Source: Medicago truncatula | Lineage: Eukaryota; Streptophyta; Magnoliopsida; Fabales; Fabaceae | Assembly: GCF_003473485.1 (NCBI RefSeq) | Contig: NC_053045.1 | Coordinates: 10,132,501 to 10,196,500, forward strand | Reading direction: 5' to 3' | Length of the DNA: 64,000 nt | Part shown: in pieces, positions 11,061 through 23,222 of the stretch | How the letters are laid out: each line of letters begins with the position of its first letter | How positions within the stretch are numbered: position 1 is the stretch's first letter | The notes under the pieces: model-generated | What the model saw: only the letters and a program-made list of their open reading frames with translations | Told to the model about the DNA's origin: nothing | Databases searched by the model: none | Program-made: the position numbers and the translations under genes

Positions 11061-11640
11061 TTCTTGTTTTCACGAGGAGCAAAATGATTGTGGTGATTGG
11101 GATATTACCTTGTATGCAAAGTGTCTTGTCTAGGAATCCTGGAGATTGCTTTAATCGGTAGCGGGCCATTATCCTTGTATCGTCGCTGATGCTTATGTGG
11201 TTCTGTTTTGGCTAATCCAGGTCTGTTTTTCTGGTCTGCTGTTGCTGTCTTTCTGGTATGTGGTTACTGTTTGGCAGTGGGGGTTCTGGAAGTTTCTTCG
11301 GTCGATCCCACCGTTTTTCTGGGCAGCCTCCAGGCTTGTTTTTTGCGGCTTCCTTGTGGCCTGGCAAAGTTTACCGCTGTCGTGTTTTCTTCTGTTTGAT
11401 TGGTGGATACAGTTAGAGTATTTGCTTTTTTTTTTTGGTGTCGTCTGTTGCTTTTGGGGTTTGGCCTGTGGGCTAGTTGTTGGTGGTTTTTGTATTGTTG
11501 TGTTTTTGGGGTTCGTCTTAGTCGAGAGACCCTTTTGGTTGTATTGCTTTGTCAATTTTATTTTGAATGTTTAATCTGTTTCCATTTGCAAACTTATCTG
11601 ATTTCAATATCAATGAAAATATTGATCTTTTGACTTTAGT
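11061..11640 (+). other. Conserved 3' flank of F-box copy A
   Basis: This starts at the bases that follow the stop in the other copies. The same module follows C (about 22860-23215), D (about 28980-29360), E (about 37990-38165) and a relic at 41780-41975. It is T/G-rich and yields hydrophobic open frames in several phases, but none is kept consistently. It may be 3' UTR or the 3' end of an old non-LTR element carried with the gene. Confidence 0.6.
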
Positions 11641-13300
11641 GAATGACCTCCAGCAATATTCATGCAACTATGTTTAGTTTTCTGCTTTATTTTTTCTTTT
11701 GTATCCCAAACCAAAATAATAAACCTGCCCTGTTCAAGTTTAGTGGCTTAGTTCGAATCAGTTAATCTTCTTCATATACCTGTTGATAGCTGCACATGGT
11801 GGATATTTAATACAGTAAATTCCAAAATCTTATGACATTGTGAAGTTGGTGGAATGTAATTTGCAACCAAGACATTGTTTCCTTAATTTGCCCGTCTTTC
11901 ATTTTTGTTTGGTCTGACTCCTCTAACGTAAGGGCCTAGACTACCACAATGTGGTGAACCATTGTTTGAATCCCGGTTGGGAGAGGTACCCACATTTATT
12001 ATGCCGGAAGACCTCAAATAGACCCTCTTTTGAACACATCATTGGAGCCAACTTCTGATACATGGCTTTTACTTATTGACACAAAATGAATTATTAACCT
12101 TAAATCTAAATGTTTTCTTTGTTGGGTGTTTGGTCTTTTACTCAGTTTATGATATCTTTGTAGGAAAAGCACGAATCACATGCTTATGATATTTTGCATC
12201 AGGCCACTTTGTTGTTTTTCTGAAGGTACCATATACACTACTATATTAGCTGAGTTTGGTCTTTGTAGTGGAAAACAATTATAAATACAATGTTTTGAAT
12301 CTTGGTATTGTTTTTAAGTACTGGTCTTATGGTGAATTTGGTTTTGTAATAATGGATAACAATTCAACTCTAGTGCACCATCATAACATAGAAAAAGTGA
12401 TTCATGTATTTTACTGCTTCATGATTGTTAAATAATCCATACAGCATCGTCTGTTATGAGTAGTGCAAAATTGTTGCTCAAAGTTCTGTTCATGGAGCAA
12501 TGACAGGTTACATACAAGTGGACCTGTCAATAGAGGACAATTATCTACCACTCTATGTGAGTTAATTGAGCATGATATTTCTCACATTTTGTTGGAAAAA
12601 ATCTCGTAGAGGGTTCTGCTGGACTTAATGAATATATAGATTAAGGTTAAATTTGTTATTTGTTCTATTTGCAGTATATGCCTTGTCCAATGTGGGTATA
12701 TTATATAACAGAAACGCTCATTTATCCTTTGATTACTAGCTGCATTGTCTAGACCATCACCTACTATCACCACTTCCACTTGTCTTGATGATTAATTTCT
12801 CTAGGATTGTGGCAGCATATTGGTTTTCTGTTTTACTTGATTTTAACATGTTTCTAGTTGTTTCAGCTTCCAATTTCCAATTTTTATAGTACATGTACAC
12901 TCAAGCTTGTGAACTAACATAGAAGTTTGTTTTCCATTAAACATCACAGAATTGTATGTGTACGCTCAAGCGTGCACGCATACACACTCAGAGGAGTAGT
13001 CAATAACTGAAAGAATATTGCCTTCTCATTTCTGCGATACAGATCCAACCTAAATGATCCCAGCTGTTCCAAGCAATGCCTCTGACAATTTGTACTGCAC
13101 ACTTCATGTGTTGTTCATGGAGCAATGACAGGTTACATACATACATACAAGTGGACTTGTCAATGGACAACAAACATGTATGTGAGTTCACTAAGCATGG
13201 AAATGTGTACTGCACACTTATTTTCACATTTGCTTGGTAATATTTATCACATTTTGGCTGCAAGAATGGTACTCTTTTGGCCAACTCTCATTGTTATGCA
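11641..13300. repeat. Duplicated spacer of the F-box cluster
   Basis: No gene. Segments match the reverse complement of 22150-22750, 28240-28780, 36980-37300 and 40200-41750. Part is also doubled locally: TTCATGGAGCAATGACAGG occurs near 12488 and 13117. A block at 11925-12020 with ACTACCACAATGTGGTGAAC and TTTGAATCCCGG recurs near 22250-22345 and 41575-41680 and may be an old SINE. Confidence 0.6.
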
Positions 13301-13304
13301 CAGA

Positions 13305-13440
13305 ATCACATTGAGCATCCTATCAGAGTGGGGACGAAAGGAGAAATATTCTTCATAAGAAAATGCGAAGAACTGGTTAGGGATATTCTTCACCAAGAGG
13401 TATGTGAATGTGGTTATTGGGATATTACCTTGTTTACCCT
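13305..13440 (+). pseudogene. F-box gene C-terminal fragment
   Basis: Bases 13308-13378 match codons for the IGVGTKGEIFVI region near the end of F-box copy A, then jump to a piece of the 3' flank (GATTGGGATATTACCTTGT). It is a remnant of another copy with a large internal deletion. Confidence 0.75.
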
Positions 13441-13859
13441 CTTTACTATCTTCAAACTTATTTGGTTTTTATATCAAGGAAAAGAATGATATTTTGCCCT
13501 AACTAACCTCTTGTATCATGTAGAAATAACTTGATAATCTAATGAGCAGCAAATCTCTCTTTGAAATTCTATTACATTCTTCCAGAAATTATGTATCCAC
13601 TATGTTTTTCTTTTGCATTCCAAATCCTAATTAATAAATGTGCCTTCTAATCCTTTGAAAATCTATCTTCATTCATTTCTTAACATTCCTAATACTTGTT
13701 GTGATCACTTGGAGGAATTGCATGCCATTTTATGTGTGAGTTGAAAATTATTTTGTAAAGCACTTGGAATTAAAATATTTTAGACCAGGCTCAATCCATG
13801 CACATGACCAAGCATCCACCTCTTTTCCATCACCTAAACACCAACATCAACATCAACTC

Positions 13860-14376
13860 TCATTTTAACAAAATGGTGTTCCTAAAGCTCGAATTCATCG
13901 GTTTCACGTTAACCTCCAACAAATCATTGTTACATTTATACTTCTCCCAAATCACGTCCGACCAAAGATCATTAGTGCCGGCCCGAAGTTTCCAACCTAG
14001 CTTTAAGATACAAGCCTTGTTCATCATATATAGGCGACAAAGTCCCAAACCACCTAATTCTATAGGCTTAGAGACCTCGTCCCAAATGAATTTGCGCTTC
14101 ATTCTTTGAATTTTCTCAACAAAAGATTTAGGAATGATTTAACATTGAAGTCAATCTCCCAGCAAATGGGAATATCTGCTAAAACACTTTGCCAAAGTCA
14201 CCCTCCCAGCAAAAGACAAGTGGTTGGCTTTCCATGACATGAGCTTGAAACCAAACCTGTTCAATAATATATTGATAATCCTCTTTCTTAGGAGCTCTAC
14301 CTGTCAACGGAACTCCGAGATACTTTCCAAGAGAAATGAGTTTCTCTAAAACCCAACAAATGAAGCTACAAAACAC
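13860..14376 (-). pseudogene. LINE reverse transcriptase fragment
   Basis: The minus strand reads, in two broken frames, LGKYLGVPLTGRAPKKEDY (14376-14179) and then a stretch with KPIELGGLGL and MNKACILKLGWKLRAG (14102-13860). These are typical of the C-terminal part of plant L1-type reverse transcriptases. Frameshifts and missing ends show it is dead. It lies between F-box copies A and B. Confidence 0.8.
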
Positions 14377-14730
14377 TTTAATTTCAATTGATTAAATTTC
14401 ACTACAAATCATCGACTATTAACTGTAAATTAGTTTTTCAACTATCAAATAATATTTTGAGTTATCAATTTGATCTTTCACAATTTTCTCACGTTCCAAT
14501 TTAATCTCTTACTAAAAATAATACTCAAACAGTCAAACTATTCTCTAAAAATTTTATACGGTGGACAAATTAGTCCGATCTTCATTATAACATAGAGATT
14601 AATTTGTTATCAATTTAGAATTGTCTTTGACATTATTTTTTATCGAGTTTAAATTGAACTAAAAATATTGTCTAAAGAATAAATTAGGTGAAACAAAAAT
14701 AAAATAAGTGCGAAATGAAGGGGTTTTTGT
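14377..14730. other. AT-rich spacer, nothing recognised
   Basis: No coding potential or clear repeat. Phrases such as AATTAGTCCGATC and AATTTAATCTC resemble the ends of common legume repeats, but no partner end was found. Confidence 0.4.
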
Positions 14731-14732
14731 GG

Positions 14733-14745
14733 CAATATATAAAGG
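14733..14745 (+). promoter_or_regulatory. TATA box of F-box pseudogene B
   Basis: CAATATATAAAGG lies about 90 bases before the old ATG at 14830 and corresponds to the TATA boxes of the other copies. Confidence 0.45.
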
Positions 14746-14829
14746 ATTTTGTTAGGGTTTTCTCTATTCACAATCACTTTACGCTCTCTCTCAAGATATC
14801 ATTGATTGCATTACAATTTGCAACCGCCA

Positions 14830-15705
14830 ATGGAGTCAGTGGCTTGCAGAAAAAAGAAAGGTGAGCACCACCTATATACCTGATGATATTTGCCTTCTCC
14901 ATTCTATCCAAATTGCCTATTAAATCTTTTAAGCGATTTGAATGTGTTCGCAAATCATGGTCTCTGTTAATTGAAAACCATCACTTTAAGAACATGTTTT
15001 GCAACAATCTCTTACGATGTCCTTAATTACGATGGGGCATCTTTGCTCCTAAAGGATTTTGAACTTGGTAAAGACGTTTTCTATTCTATTTATGGTGAAA
15101 GGTTTGAGATCAAATTAAAGTTAGATTTCTCAAATCCACATGCAAACCGTTTCAAGTTTCGTATTTTTGGTTTTGGTAGTATTAATGGCACATTTTGTCT
15201 CCATCAAGGTGGTTATTATGGCAAAACTCTATCGTGGAACCCATCCACCCTCACAATCAAGCTCATTCCTCCCACTCCATGTGAGTTAGTTAAGTTTCTA
15301 TCCCAAATGGTGAACATTTTTTTGGTATATAGATTATACGGCTTATCTTCATGGATTTGGTTATGACAATCTTAGAAATGACTATTATGTCTTTTGTTAT
15401 GTATCTATCAAGGGTGAACGCGCTAGCTACGGAAATATGTCTTTAGACCCATTCTGGGAGATATATAGCTTAAGAACTAACTCGTGGAGGATACTTGATG
15501 TTTTTGACATGCCTTATTCGTTGGCAGGTATTGACGGCACTCAAGTTTGCATGGATGGTGTGTGTCATTGATAGTGTGAAGAAGGTGAAGATAGTCAAGA
15601 TCGAGCATGTTTGGTATCATTTTACTTGAGCAATGAGGAATTCTTCATAACACCCATACCCTCATACTTAGATGATAGTTTCGATGTTCAAGCATTGTGG
15701 ATAAA
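14830..15705 (+). pseudogene. F-box gene copy B, broken
   Basis: Homologous to F-box copy A from the ATG at 14830 to about the codons for ALWIK. Single-base insertions near 14845 and 14888 shift the F-box frame, a deletion lies near 15010-15020, and the region around 15310-15340 is scrambled. The Trp codon in the C-H-W motif is a TGA at 15569-15571. The end is missing: after about 15705 the sequence switches to material also found near 37640-37800. A long middle frame (14971-15366) remains open but lacks the F-box. Confidence 0.9.
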
Positions 15706-16430
15706 ATATCGTTATACTTAGATGATAATTATGTTGTTCCTTATACTATTCTTTTCAAACGACCCCCTGACTATACCTTCTAACGAGGTTTTGGTTATCA
15801 CCATAAACTATCGTTACACGAGTATTCTTATTTATGTTGTGGTTTCTTTACCGAGTTGCTTGATTCATAAACTGAATTTGTACTTGTCCCTTCATCATTT
15901 TGTGCACGTGATGTTGATGACACTGTTCCTGGTTGATATTTGGGCATTTGGTGTTTTGTTCTTAACGTTATTTTCAACTTATTTTGGAATTGATTATAGG
16001 TAGCTTTTAAGTGTCTCTTTGAGAATTGATAATCGCATAGGGTGGATATTTAATATAGTAATCCAAAATCTTATGACATTGTGAAGTTTGTGGAATGCAA
16101 TAATGTATAGCAATTCAACTCCACTGCACAATCATAAAAGTTTAATTAGCTTTGGACAATAAGTAAGATAAAATCTTCGTGATTGTTAAATAATCCATAC
16201 AGGATCATCTGTTATGATTCTTAAACTTCTGTAAATTTTTTCTGGCAGCGCAATCTGTTAGCCAAGCAAATCTAGTGCACTTGCAAGTGAAGGAACGAGC
16301 TAGTCTGGGAAAATTTGCAGAATATTATTAGAGATATTCGTTAGTTTGTTGAGAATTAATCTTTATATAATAGGTTATTAGTTTGTATGTTTATAGTTAC
16401 AAAACTTAGTTTGTAGTGCAAGACGCGTAA
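15706..16430. repeat. Duplicated spacer after F-box copy B
   Basis: 15722-15850 matches the reverse complement of about 37640-37800, including AAACGACC and ACCTTCTAACGAG. 16020-16220 matches parts of 11800-12450. The open frame 15722-16003 has no recognised domain. No RNA gene was seen. Confidence 0.5.
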
Positions 16431-16876
16431 TCTATACTATATATAAAGAAATTAAACTGTTTTGGGTGGTTTTTTCTCATTTTAAATATACCTTTAAAAC
16501 CATAATAATACTATTTTCACTACTTAAAAAACTGTGCTTTCGGACGGAATTTTTGGACGGATAAGTTTTCGTTTTAATTTTTCAGACAGATTTGAGACAG
16601 TTTTTAAGAGTGAAAATTTCGTCCCAAATCTGTTCCAAAATCGTGTGAATATTTTTTCGTCCCAAAATCGTGCGAATCATTTTTTTTAAAAGATATTATA
16701 TTTGTTATGTTGTTGGTATGATTGAAAAAGATAAGTGTAGCTTGTTACTATACAAAAGTTCAAAATATTATTATCTATACCTATAATTTTTATCAAAATT
16801 TCGTAAGACTACCATTCGTTATTTATACGCATTAGCGCAATAAGAAGAGCGACAGACGAACGTAGTGCCTGTCTAA
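16431..16876 (+). mobile_element. Non-autonomous Helitron
   Basis: It begins TCTATACTATATATAAAG directly after an A and ends with a GC-richer hairpin (GACAGAC...GCCTGTC) followed by CTAA and then T. These are the classic Helitron 5' TC, 3' hairpin plus CTRR, and A/T insertion site. The interior is AT-rich with no gene. Related but diverged sequence is seen near 60490-60815 and 61300-61430. Confidence 0.6.
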
Positions 16877-17925
16877 TAAACAAAATGAAAAGATAAGAAA
16901 AAGAACACACAAATGTAAAGTGTAGAAAAACAAAATCAGAAGTAAAATAAAATAGTATTATTGAAAGTAAAATTGAGTTACATACATTGTTCGATCAATA
17001 ATCATTAATATGTTTTATTCTATGTGAGCCTTAGTGTAATCTAGTTGGCTACTTTACATAACTTTACACAACGGAAATAAACTTCTTTACAAGGAGTTTG
17101 ATTCTACTATATAAAACTTGCATTGCTATATCATGGAGTCTTAGTTTTACTTTCTTAAATCCAAAGTTAAGATAACATAATCATCGTTAAACTTCTAAAT
17201 CACGTCAACCTAATCTCGCATCAGGTAGGACAATCGGAAAACCTGCAAACAACTTCATCTCTTTTACCTGTTGTGTTTCTAATATATTCCGCTAATTATC
17301 AAGTTGAACGACAATCTCTATAGAGACGACAATTTACTACCAAGTTGAACGACAATCCATGTGGATACGATTTAAGAGAAATTTTTTGTATCATACTTTC
17401 ATATATTTTTAAAAAGCTACACATATAGATTATCATCTGAGTATTTTCCCATACTACCACCTGCATTGTGCATAGTCATTTTACCAAAGATTGATCCAAA
17501 CAATATTATTTTGGTGTTAACGTACTCTTTGGTTCTCAGGGTAAGGGGTCCTGAGAGTTCGACCTTATGGTAAATAAAGTATGATCAGTAATTGTTTTAT
17601 CCAGTAAACAAACTCGAATTCTTCAGAACAACTCATCATTTGGTGAACCTAATTAACTATTTGAGCACAATTGCTTGGTTTGATCAATCCATATACAAGA
17701 ATATGCAACATTCATCATATATCATATTTGCAATCTAATTAAAAAATAAAAGCCACAAAATCTAATAACTACTCCAACTTAAAATCTCTAAATGTAATAA
17801 ACAAATTTTTACAAACGTGTGTCATTCTTCTATAGTTTGCTTTAGTAAACAATACAGAAAAAGCACTAAATTGTTTTGGAAAACTGCTCAACCTATACTC
17901 AGAAAACAGAATTAAAACCATTAAA
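16877..17925. other. AT-rich spacer
   Basis: No gene is supported. A short block at about 17530-17580 (TCTCAGGGTAAGGGGTCC, then GAGAGTTCGACC) has a box B-like word and may be a SINE relic. GTTGAACGACAATC occurs twice near 17302 and 17343. Confidence 0.4.
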
Positions 17926-17929
17926 ATTG

Positions 17930-18530
17930 TAGAAGTAAAGGCTTCACCACTTTCAATGACTCCAGTCTAAGAAAGCTTGGAGGTTTATCTTCCTTTGAAA
18001 TGGCATTTGAGCGCAAGTCCTGCACAATTAGAGTGAATTTGAGCGCAGTCTAACAAATGAAAAAAAAAAAATAAAGAGGTGAAAGTATGGTAAAGTAACT
18101 TACATGTAGTATTTTTCGAATGACAGAATTATTAAGTTTCAAAATCTTGACATTGGCAAGCACTTGCAGCCATATCCTAAGAAGATTGAAGTTTTTCCAT
18201 CATATGACAAGCCGTGCATGCTTACTTGTTCAAGAAAAGAAAAATTGCATGTGGCCCGAGACGGTAAAATAACTAAGATTTGGAGTAGAAAGTGATAATC
18301 GGCAAGATGATATGCAAGTTAAAGTCAAATGTGAAAGTGTATAATTAGATATGCAGAGGACTTGTGTTTCCTTAATCAAACAACAATAACCGAGCACCAA
18401 TGTATTCAACACGAGACAGTTCGAAAAGGGATCAGCACAGTGACTGTTAGTTGCAGCAAAGTAGAAGTATTCAAGATGCAAGGTTCTTAATGCAGGCAAG
18501 TAGAAGTATTTTGAAAGTGATAATTGCGGA
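17930..18530 (-). pseudogene. F-box/LRR (FBD-type) gene fragment
   Basis: The minus strand from about 18530 reads LPALRTLHLEYFYF, DPFSNCLVLNTLVL and LSHLTLTCISS, the leucine-rich pattern of plant F-box/LRR proteins. A second piece at about 18030-17935 reads PPSFLRLESLKVVKP and may be the next exon. There is no F-box and no start. Upstream of 18530 the frame runs into unrelated GC-richer sequence, so the long frame 18230-18676 is a chimera. Confidence 0.6.
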
Positions 18531-18775
18531 ACACCTCCACCTTGTTGCCAGTCTTCAACTCCCAATCGGTCTCCTGCGCGGGTACTGGTCGGAGGTGGTG
18601 AAGACTGACAACTGTTGGGTTCACATTCAAGTTTTTGTCGGAGGAGACCCACCCGACAACGGTGCCGGTAAACCATTGCCGCGTTCGATTTTAACTTCCA
18701 CCACAGAGCCTGATCTGAACTGGGATTTTCGAACCATAATTACTTTAACCTTTGTAGGGTTTCACGATTGACTAA
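18531..18775. other. GC-richer unidentified block
   Basis: Richer in G+C than its surroundings (GGTCTCCTGCGCGGGTACTG, ACCCACCCGACAACG). It is fused to the F-box/LRR fragment and could be a captured gene piece. I do not recognise a product in either strand. Confidence 0.35.
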
Positions 18776-20003
18776 CGTTGTTTTTTTATTTTCTTTTTAT
18801 ATTGATTGATATTGTTGGTGTTACTTAAAAAACAATCAATTAGAAAAATAATTATGATTTGTTACAATTTTCTTAAGGGATAATTTGTTATAATGTTGTT
18901 AATAGAAATAATGCATAATATGTAAGCTTTGAGATTCAAACCCCGTAACCACTAGGAAAAAGATCCACCACCAGAAAAAAGATAACTATATTTGTTATAT
19001 TGTTAATGTCAATAAAAAAGATAACTATATGATTTGTTACAAAACGAAAGTACAAAATATCTATTAACAATTAACATTAATTAACATTGGTAAAAAAAAA
19101 ACATTACCAATTAACAATTTATAAAAATCATACTCCAACAAATTCCCTTAATTGTCATTTTATTAAACTCATGATCATCTTAATTAATTTTATGTGCTTA
19201 ATAATGGTCATTTTATAAAATTTAAAACTAATTATCTTATGTTTAAAGAAATAATATTATTTTCATCACAACAATTCCAATATTTAGCACCGATTTACTC
19301 TATTTTTTAGTTTATGCTTTTATTCTCCTTTTTATCCGATGTTTTTTTTTTCTTCCCATTTTTGTTTATCCCTTTGTTCTCCTTCTTTTCCTTTTAATAT
19401 ATTTCATCTTGATTATGCTTCTTATCCCATTTTTTGTTTAATTTTTTATTGTTTATCTCTTCAAAACTAATTCCCTATATTTTGTAAACAACCAAATTGT
19501 TTATATTTTGCAAATAACAAACCCCATTTGCAGGGGTGAATTTACCACCCAGCTAATCTGGGCACACGTCCGGGCTCAACCTTTATTTTCTTTGTATCGC
19601 TACAAGAAATTTGACTTATAGTGACAGTCAAAATCCGTCATTATAGAGCAAATTTCCGTAGCTAAATCTATTTGTCATTCTCAAATGGTTGTCATTGCAT
19701 GTTTTCCAGCTTTACCTACGGACAAAACATAGGTAATGCTAAAGAGACCATTTTAAAAACTCTATGAACTTCTACTTACGGTTGCGGCTGTCACTAAAAC
19801 TTATCATTATTTTTTTATATTTTCTTTTCTACTATAAATTTTAAAAATGAATAATTCATAAAATTACCACTAAAATTAGTTTAATCAATATAATAAAATG
19901 TTATAATCAATATCATTGAAATTTGAAATTGATTACTATAATCAATTGTTAGAATAAATTCTTGAATAAACTAGAATAATTCTCTCTAACTATGAACTAT
20001 TAT
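18776..20003. other. AT-rich spacer with a CACTA-like end
   Basis: No gene. Near 19608 GCTACAAGAAATTTGAC followed by TATAGTGACAG resembles the terminal sequence of CACTA transposons; no partner end was found. A possible SINE 3' piece with the reverse of GGGGTTTGAATCTC lies near 18935. Confidence 0.4.
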
Positions 20004-20963
20004 CAGGGCCGTCCTTGAGAATTCGGAGGCTCGACTCTGGGAGTGAAAAGAGGCAAGTGATAAATTAAAATCAAAACGTATTTCTTTTTTAAAAGAGCAA
20101 TGTTCTATTTATATTTTTTAAAAGATAAATACAAGGTAGCCATATATATGCGGTACATCCAGAGGAACCCCCACCTAACACCAAAATCAAGAACTAATTA
20201 TAATAATCCTATAAGGCTAAAACAAGAGGACATAAAATGAAACCTGCACAAAACCACCAAAAGCCATGCGCGCACAAAGCTGGCAGCACAACAACCAAGT
20301 GGTCACAACAACTACAAAAAACCCACAAAGCTGGAAGTACAGAAGCCAAGCAGTCACAGTAACAGCAAAAAAATCGCAGCCCTGTTTAAATTAAAAATGA
20401 AGTCCGTAAACATAAGAAACAAATAATATAAAACGAGTTTAGGCGAATACCTTCAAAACGAGTCTTCATTCACACCAAAACGAGCCTTCAACAAACAGTG
20501 TTGTTTTGGAAAAGGGAAAACCGATTGAAATTTGAAACAGTGTTGTTTTCAACATTCAACAAATCTCTATCAATCTCTATTTTAGAAATTTCAACATTCA
20601 AATTAATGAAAGAGAGTTTATTTACTTACCAAACAGTGTTGTTTTGGAAAGGGGAAAACTGATTGAAACCTTGAGAGTTGAGAATCAGCGATGATTTGGT
20701 GAAGAAGGAAGAAGAAGAAGGAAAGCCTGATGATGTGAATCAGTTGATGATTGATCAGTGATGGTGGTTGTGAATCGGTGATGGAATGGAAGAAAATCGG
20801 TGATGAGAGTGAGGAAACGTGTTTCAACTTTTGTGAGCGAATGAAATATTTTTTTTTTTATTGGAGGATATATATTATACTGGGTATAATTTTTTTTTTG
20901 AAGCCCATCCTTGAGGGAGGCCCAGCTCGTTTGAGCTGTTTGCACGCCTCAGGGATGCCCATG
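20004..20963. mobile_element. Non-autonomous hAT element
   Basis: The ends are CAGGGCCGTCCTTGAG and CTCAGGGATGCCCATG, flanked by the 8-base duplication ACTATTAT (19996-20003 and 20964-20971). The subterminal GGAGGCTCG matches the element at 42279-43114 in opposite orientation. The interior has no transposase. Open frames at 20618-21026 are not supported as genes. Confidence 0.85.
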
Positions 20964-21052
20964 ACTATTATACCATTCACCTACATCAATACCCAATGCT
21001 CACCAAAATACTCAATACTTACATAAATCAAAATCTATATATACTCCATTGC

Positions 21053-21054
21053 TC

Positions 21055-21088
<34 letters not shown>
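21053..21088. repeat. (ATCT)n microsatellite
   Basis: About eight to nine tandem copies of the tetramer. It is likely to vary in length between individuals. Confidence 0.95.
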
Positions 21089-22100
21089 ATAGGGGGACTT
21101 CTACGGTACACCTCATAAATTGAGTTGTACTGGTACTCCTACTTCAAAAATTTATAATTTAACAATTATTTTATGAAATAAAGAGTTATTCATCAATATT
21201 TATATTTTAGAAAACATCATTTTATAAGAAAAAACATCATTTCATTGTTTATAAGAATTATATTTAATTTTTAAAATTTTCTCATAAAAAATAATCAATA
21301 TTCTTTGTCATATGTAACAAAAATTCAAAAAAAAAGTAAATTTTGTTTCGTCGACGCTTTTGGTAAATACGATTTAATTATTGTAATTGTCAATGATAGA
21401 AAACAGATTTTTTTCTTAAAAAAAACAACTCGTTTAATTATTAATTTAATAATTTGATGTACCGGTACCCTCAAATTGTTGGATATATCATAAAATTTGC
21501 CATCTATATATCTTTGAATTTGAAACTTGCTTCATTCTAATGCTTGGATTGTGCCTATGTGACATATTAAAAAAGCTCAAACTCTCTCTTTTCTATTGCA
21601 TTGAAATGTTGGTGTTATCCCTCTCTTAAAACCTTGCCAGCAGTCACATTTCAACCGTAAATTATTTTTAATAAAAAATCAATGCATTAAATATACAAAG
21701 GAAGCTCCATCTTTTAGGAACGTTTTATTTTTAAGATGTATAAAATAGGTAGAGAAGTTCACTTGATATTCCTAATCCATACCTTTCATTTGTACATAAC
21801 CTTTTAATTAGTGCATCTTTTCAATTCCATATTTATTTAACCAATTTAAAACCAAATATTGTTCCATTATATATTGACCTTTCCTATGTGTTTATGTGCT
21901 ACTAGCTAGGTGTTTATTTTGCAGTTTTTTAAACAAAAATGTTACGTCCTTTAGAAGTTGAAATTCAAAGCACGAAAGTGGAACAAATGACAAGTAACAT
22001 AAATGAATGGCACATGCCCTTTCTACTGAAAAATTAATAGAAAGTATAATAATAGAATTAGGTGAAATTTTTCTTCTTCATAGAAGGAATAAAAAATGGT
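21089..22100. other. AT-rich spacer
   Basis: No gene is supported. CGGTACACCTCATAAATTG near 21106 and GTACCGGTACCCTCAAATTG near 21460 hint at a small element with poorly kept ends. Confidence 0.35.
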
Positions 22101-23222
22101 ATTCCAAAAAATAAGTTAAACTAAGGCTTCTAAACAAGGTAAGCTGATTGCAATTTGCAGAAAAAAGATAACTGAGTTGAAGTGAATCCAATTGATGTTG
22201 TTAATGATAAGTAAAAGCCATGTATTAGAAGTGTCAAACCCTATCTATGTCGGCGTAATAAATATCAACCTGACTGGGATTCAAATCTTGGTTCGCCACA
22301 TTGTGGTAGTCTAGCCCCTTATATGGTAGAGGAGTCCGACCAAACAAAAATAAAAGACAAGCAAATTAAGGCAACAAGTTCTTCGTTGCTAATTACATTC
22401 CACCAACTTCAGTGTAACAAGATTATAGACACTTATGCTTATTATAAGAAGGTTTTAGACATAACCAAAAACTCGTTAGAAGGAATAGTCAGGTGAAGTA
22501 GATTATTCAAGCTACATTAATGGCCATCCAGTTCAAGACGTCATAATAACGATGATATTTCACACAACAAAAATCAGAATTGAACTCAAAATAACCTAGT
22601 GGTCTTTGGCTAATTTACTGAAACTGATAAGATTCTTAGTAAAATAGCAGATATGAAGAAAATTAATTAATTGATTTGAACTAAGCCACCAAGCTTGAAC
22701 AAGCCAAGTTTATTATTTAGGTTTGGGATACAAAAGAAAAAATAAAGCATTAAACTAAACATGGTTTCATGAATATAGAAAGCAGAAAGCATAGTTACTA
22801 AAGATCATTACTTTCAATGATATGGAAATCAAAAAGTTCGCAAATAGAAAGAGACTAAACATTCAAAATAAAAACCCGAACAAAGAAAGAAAAAAAATAC
22901 TCCAACTGCCTCCACCTAACACAACCTCAGCAAACCATGCTAGGCCGCAAGGAAGCCACACACAACAAGCCTGAACGCTGCACAGAAAAACGGTGGGATC
23001 GACCCAGGAAACTTCCAGACCAGAAAAACAGGCAACAGCAGACCAGAAAACAGCACCAGATGAGCCAAAACAGAACCACAGAATCATCAGCGACGATACA
23101 AGGACAATGGCCTGCTACCGATTCAAGCGATCTCTGGAATTCAAATTGACAAGACACTTTGTATATAAGGTAATATCCCAATCACCACAATCATTTTACT
23201 CCTGGTAAAAATAACTAATTAC
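22101..23222 (-). repeat. Duplicated 3' flank of F-box copy C
   Basis: Matches the 3' side of copy A in reverse, including the SINE-like block at 22250-22345 and the conserved flank at 22860-23215. No independent gene. The frames 22863-23208 are by-products of the T/G-rich flank. Confidence 0.65.

Noticed and set aside
11193..11633. Long hydrophobic open frames after F-box copy A, with look-alikes after copies C and D and at 41772-41981
   Set aside because: They come from one duplicated T/G-rich flank; the open phase differs between copies and breaks are frequent, so coding is not conserved.
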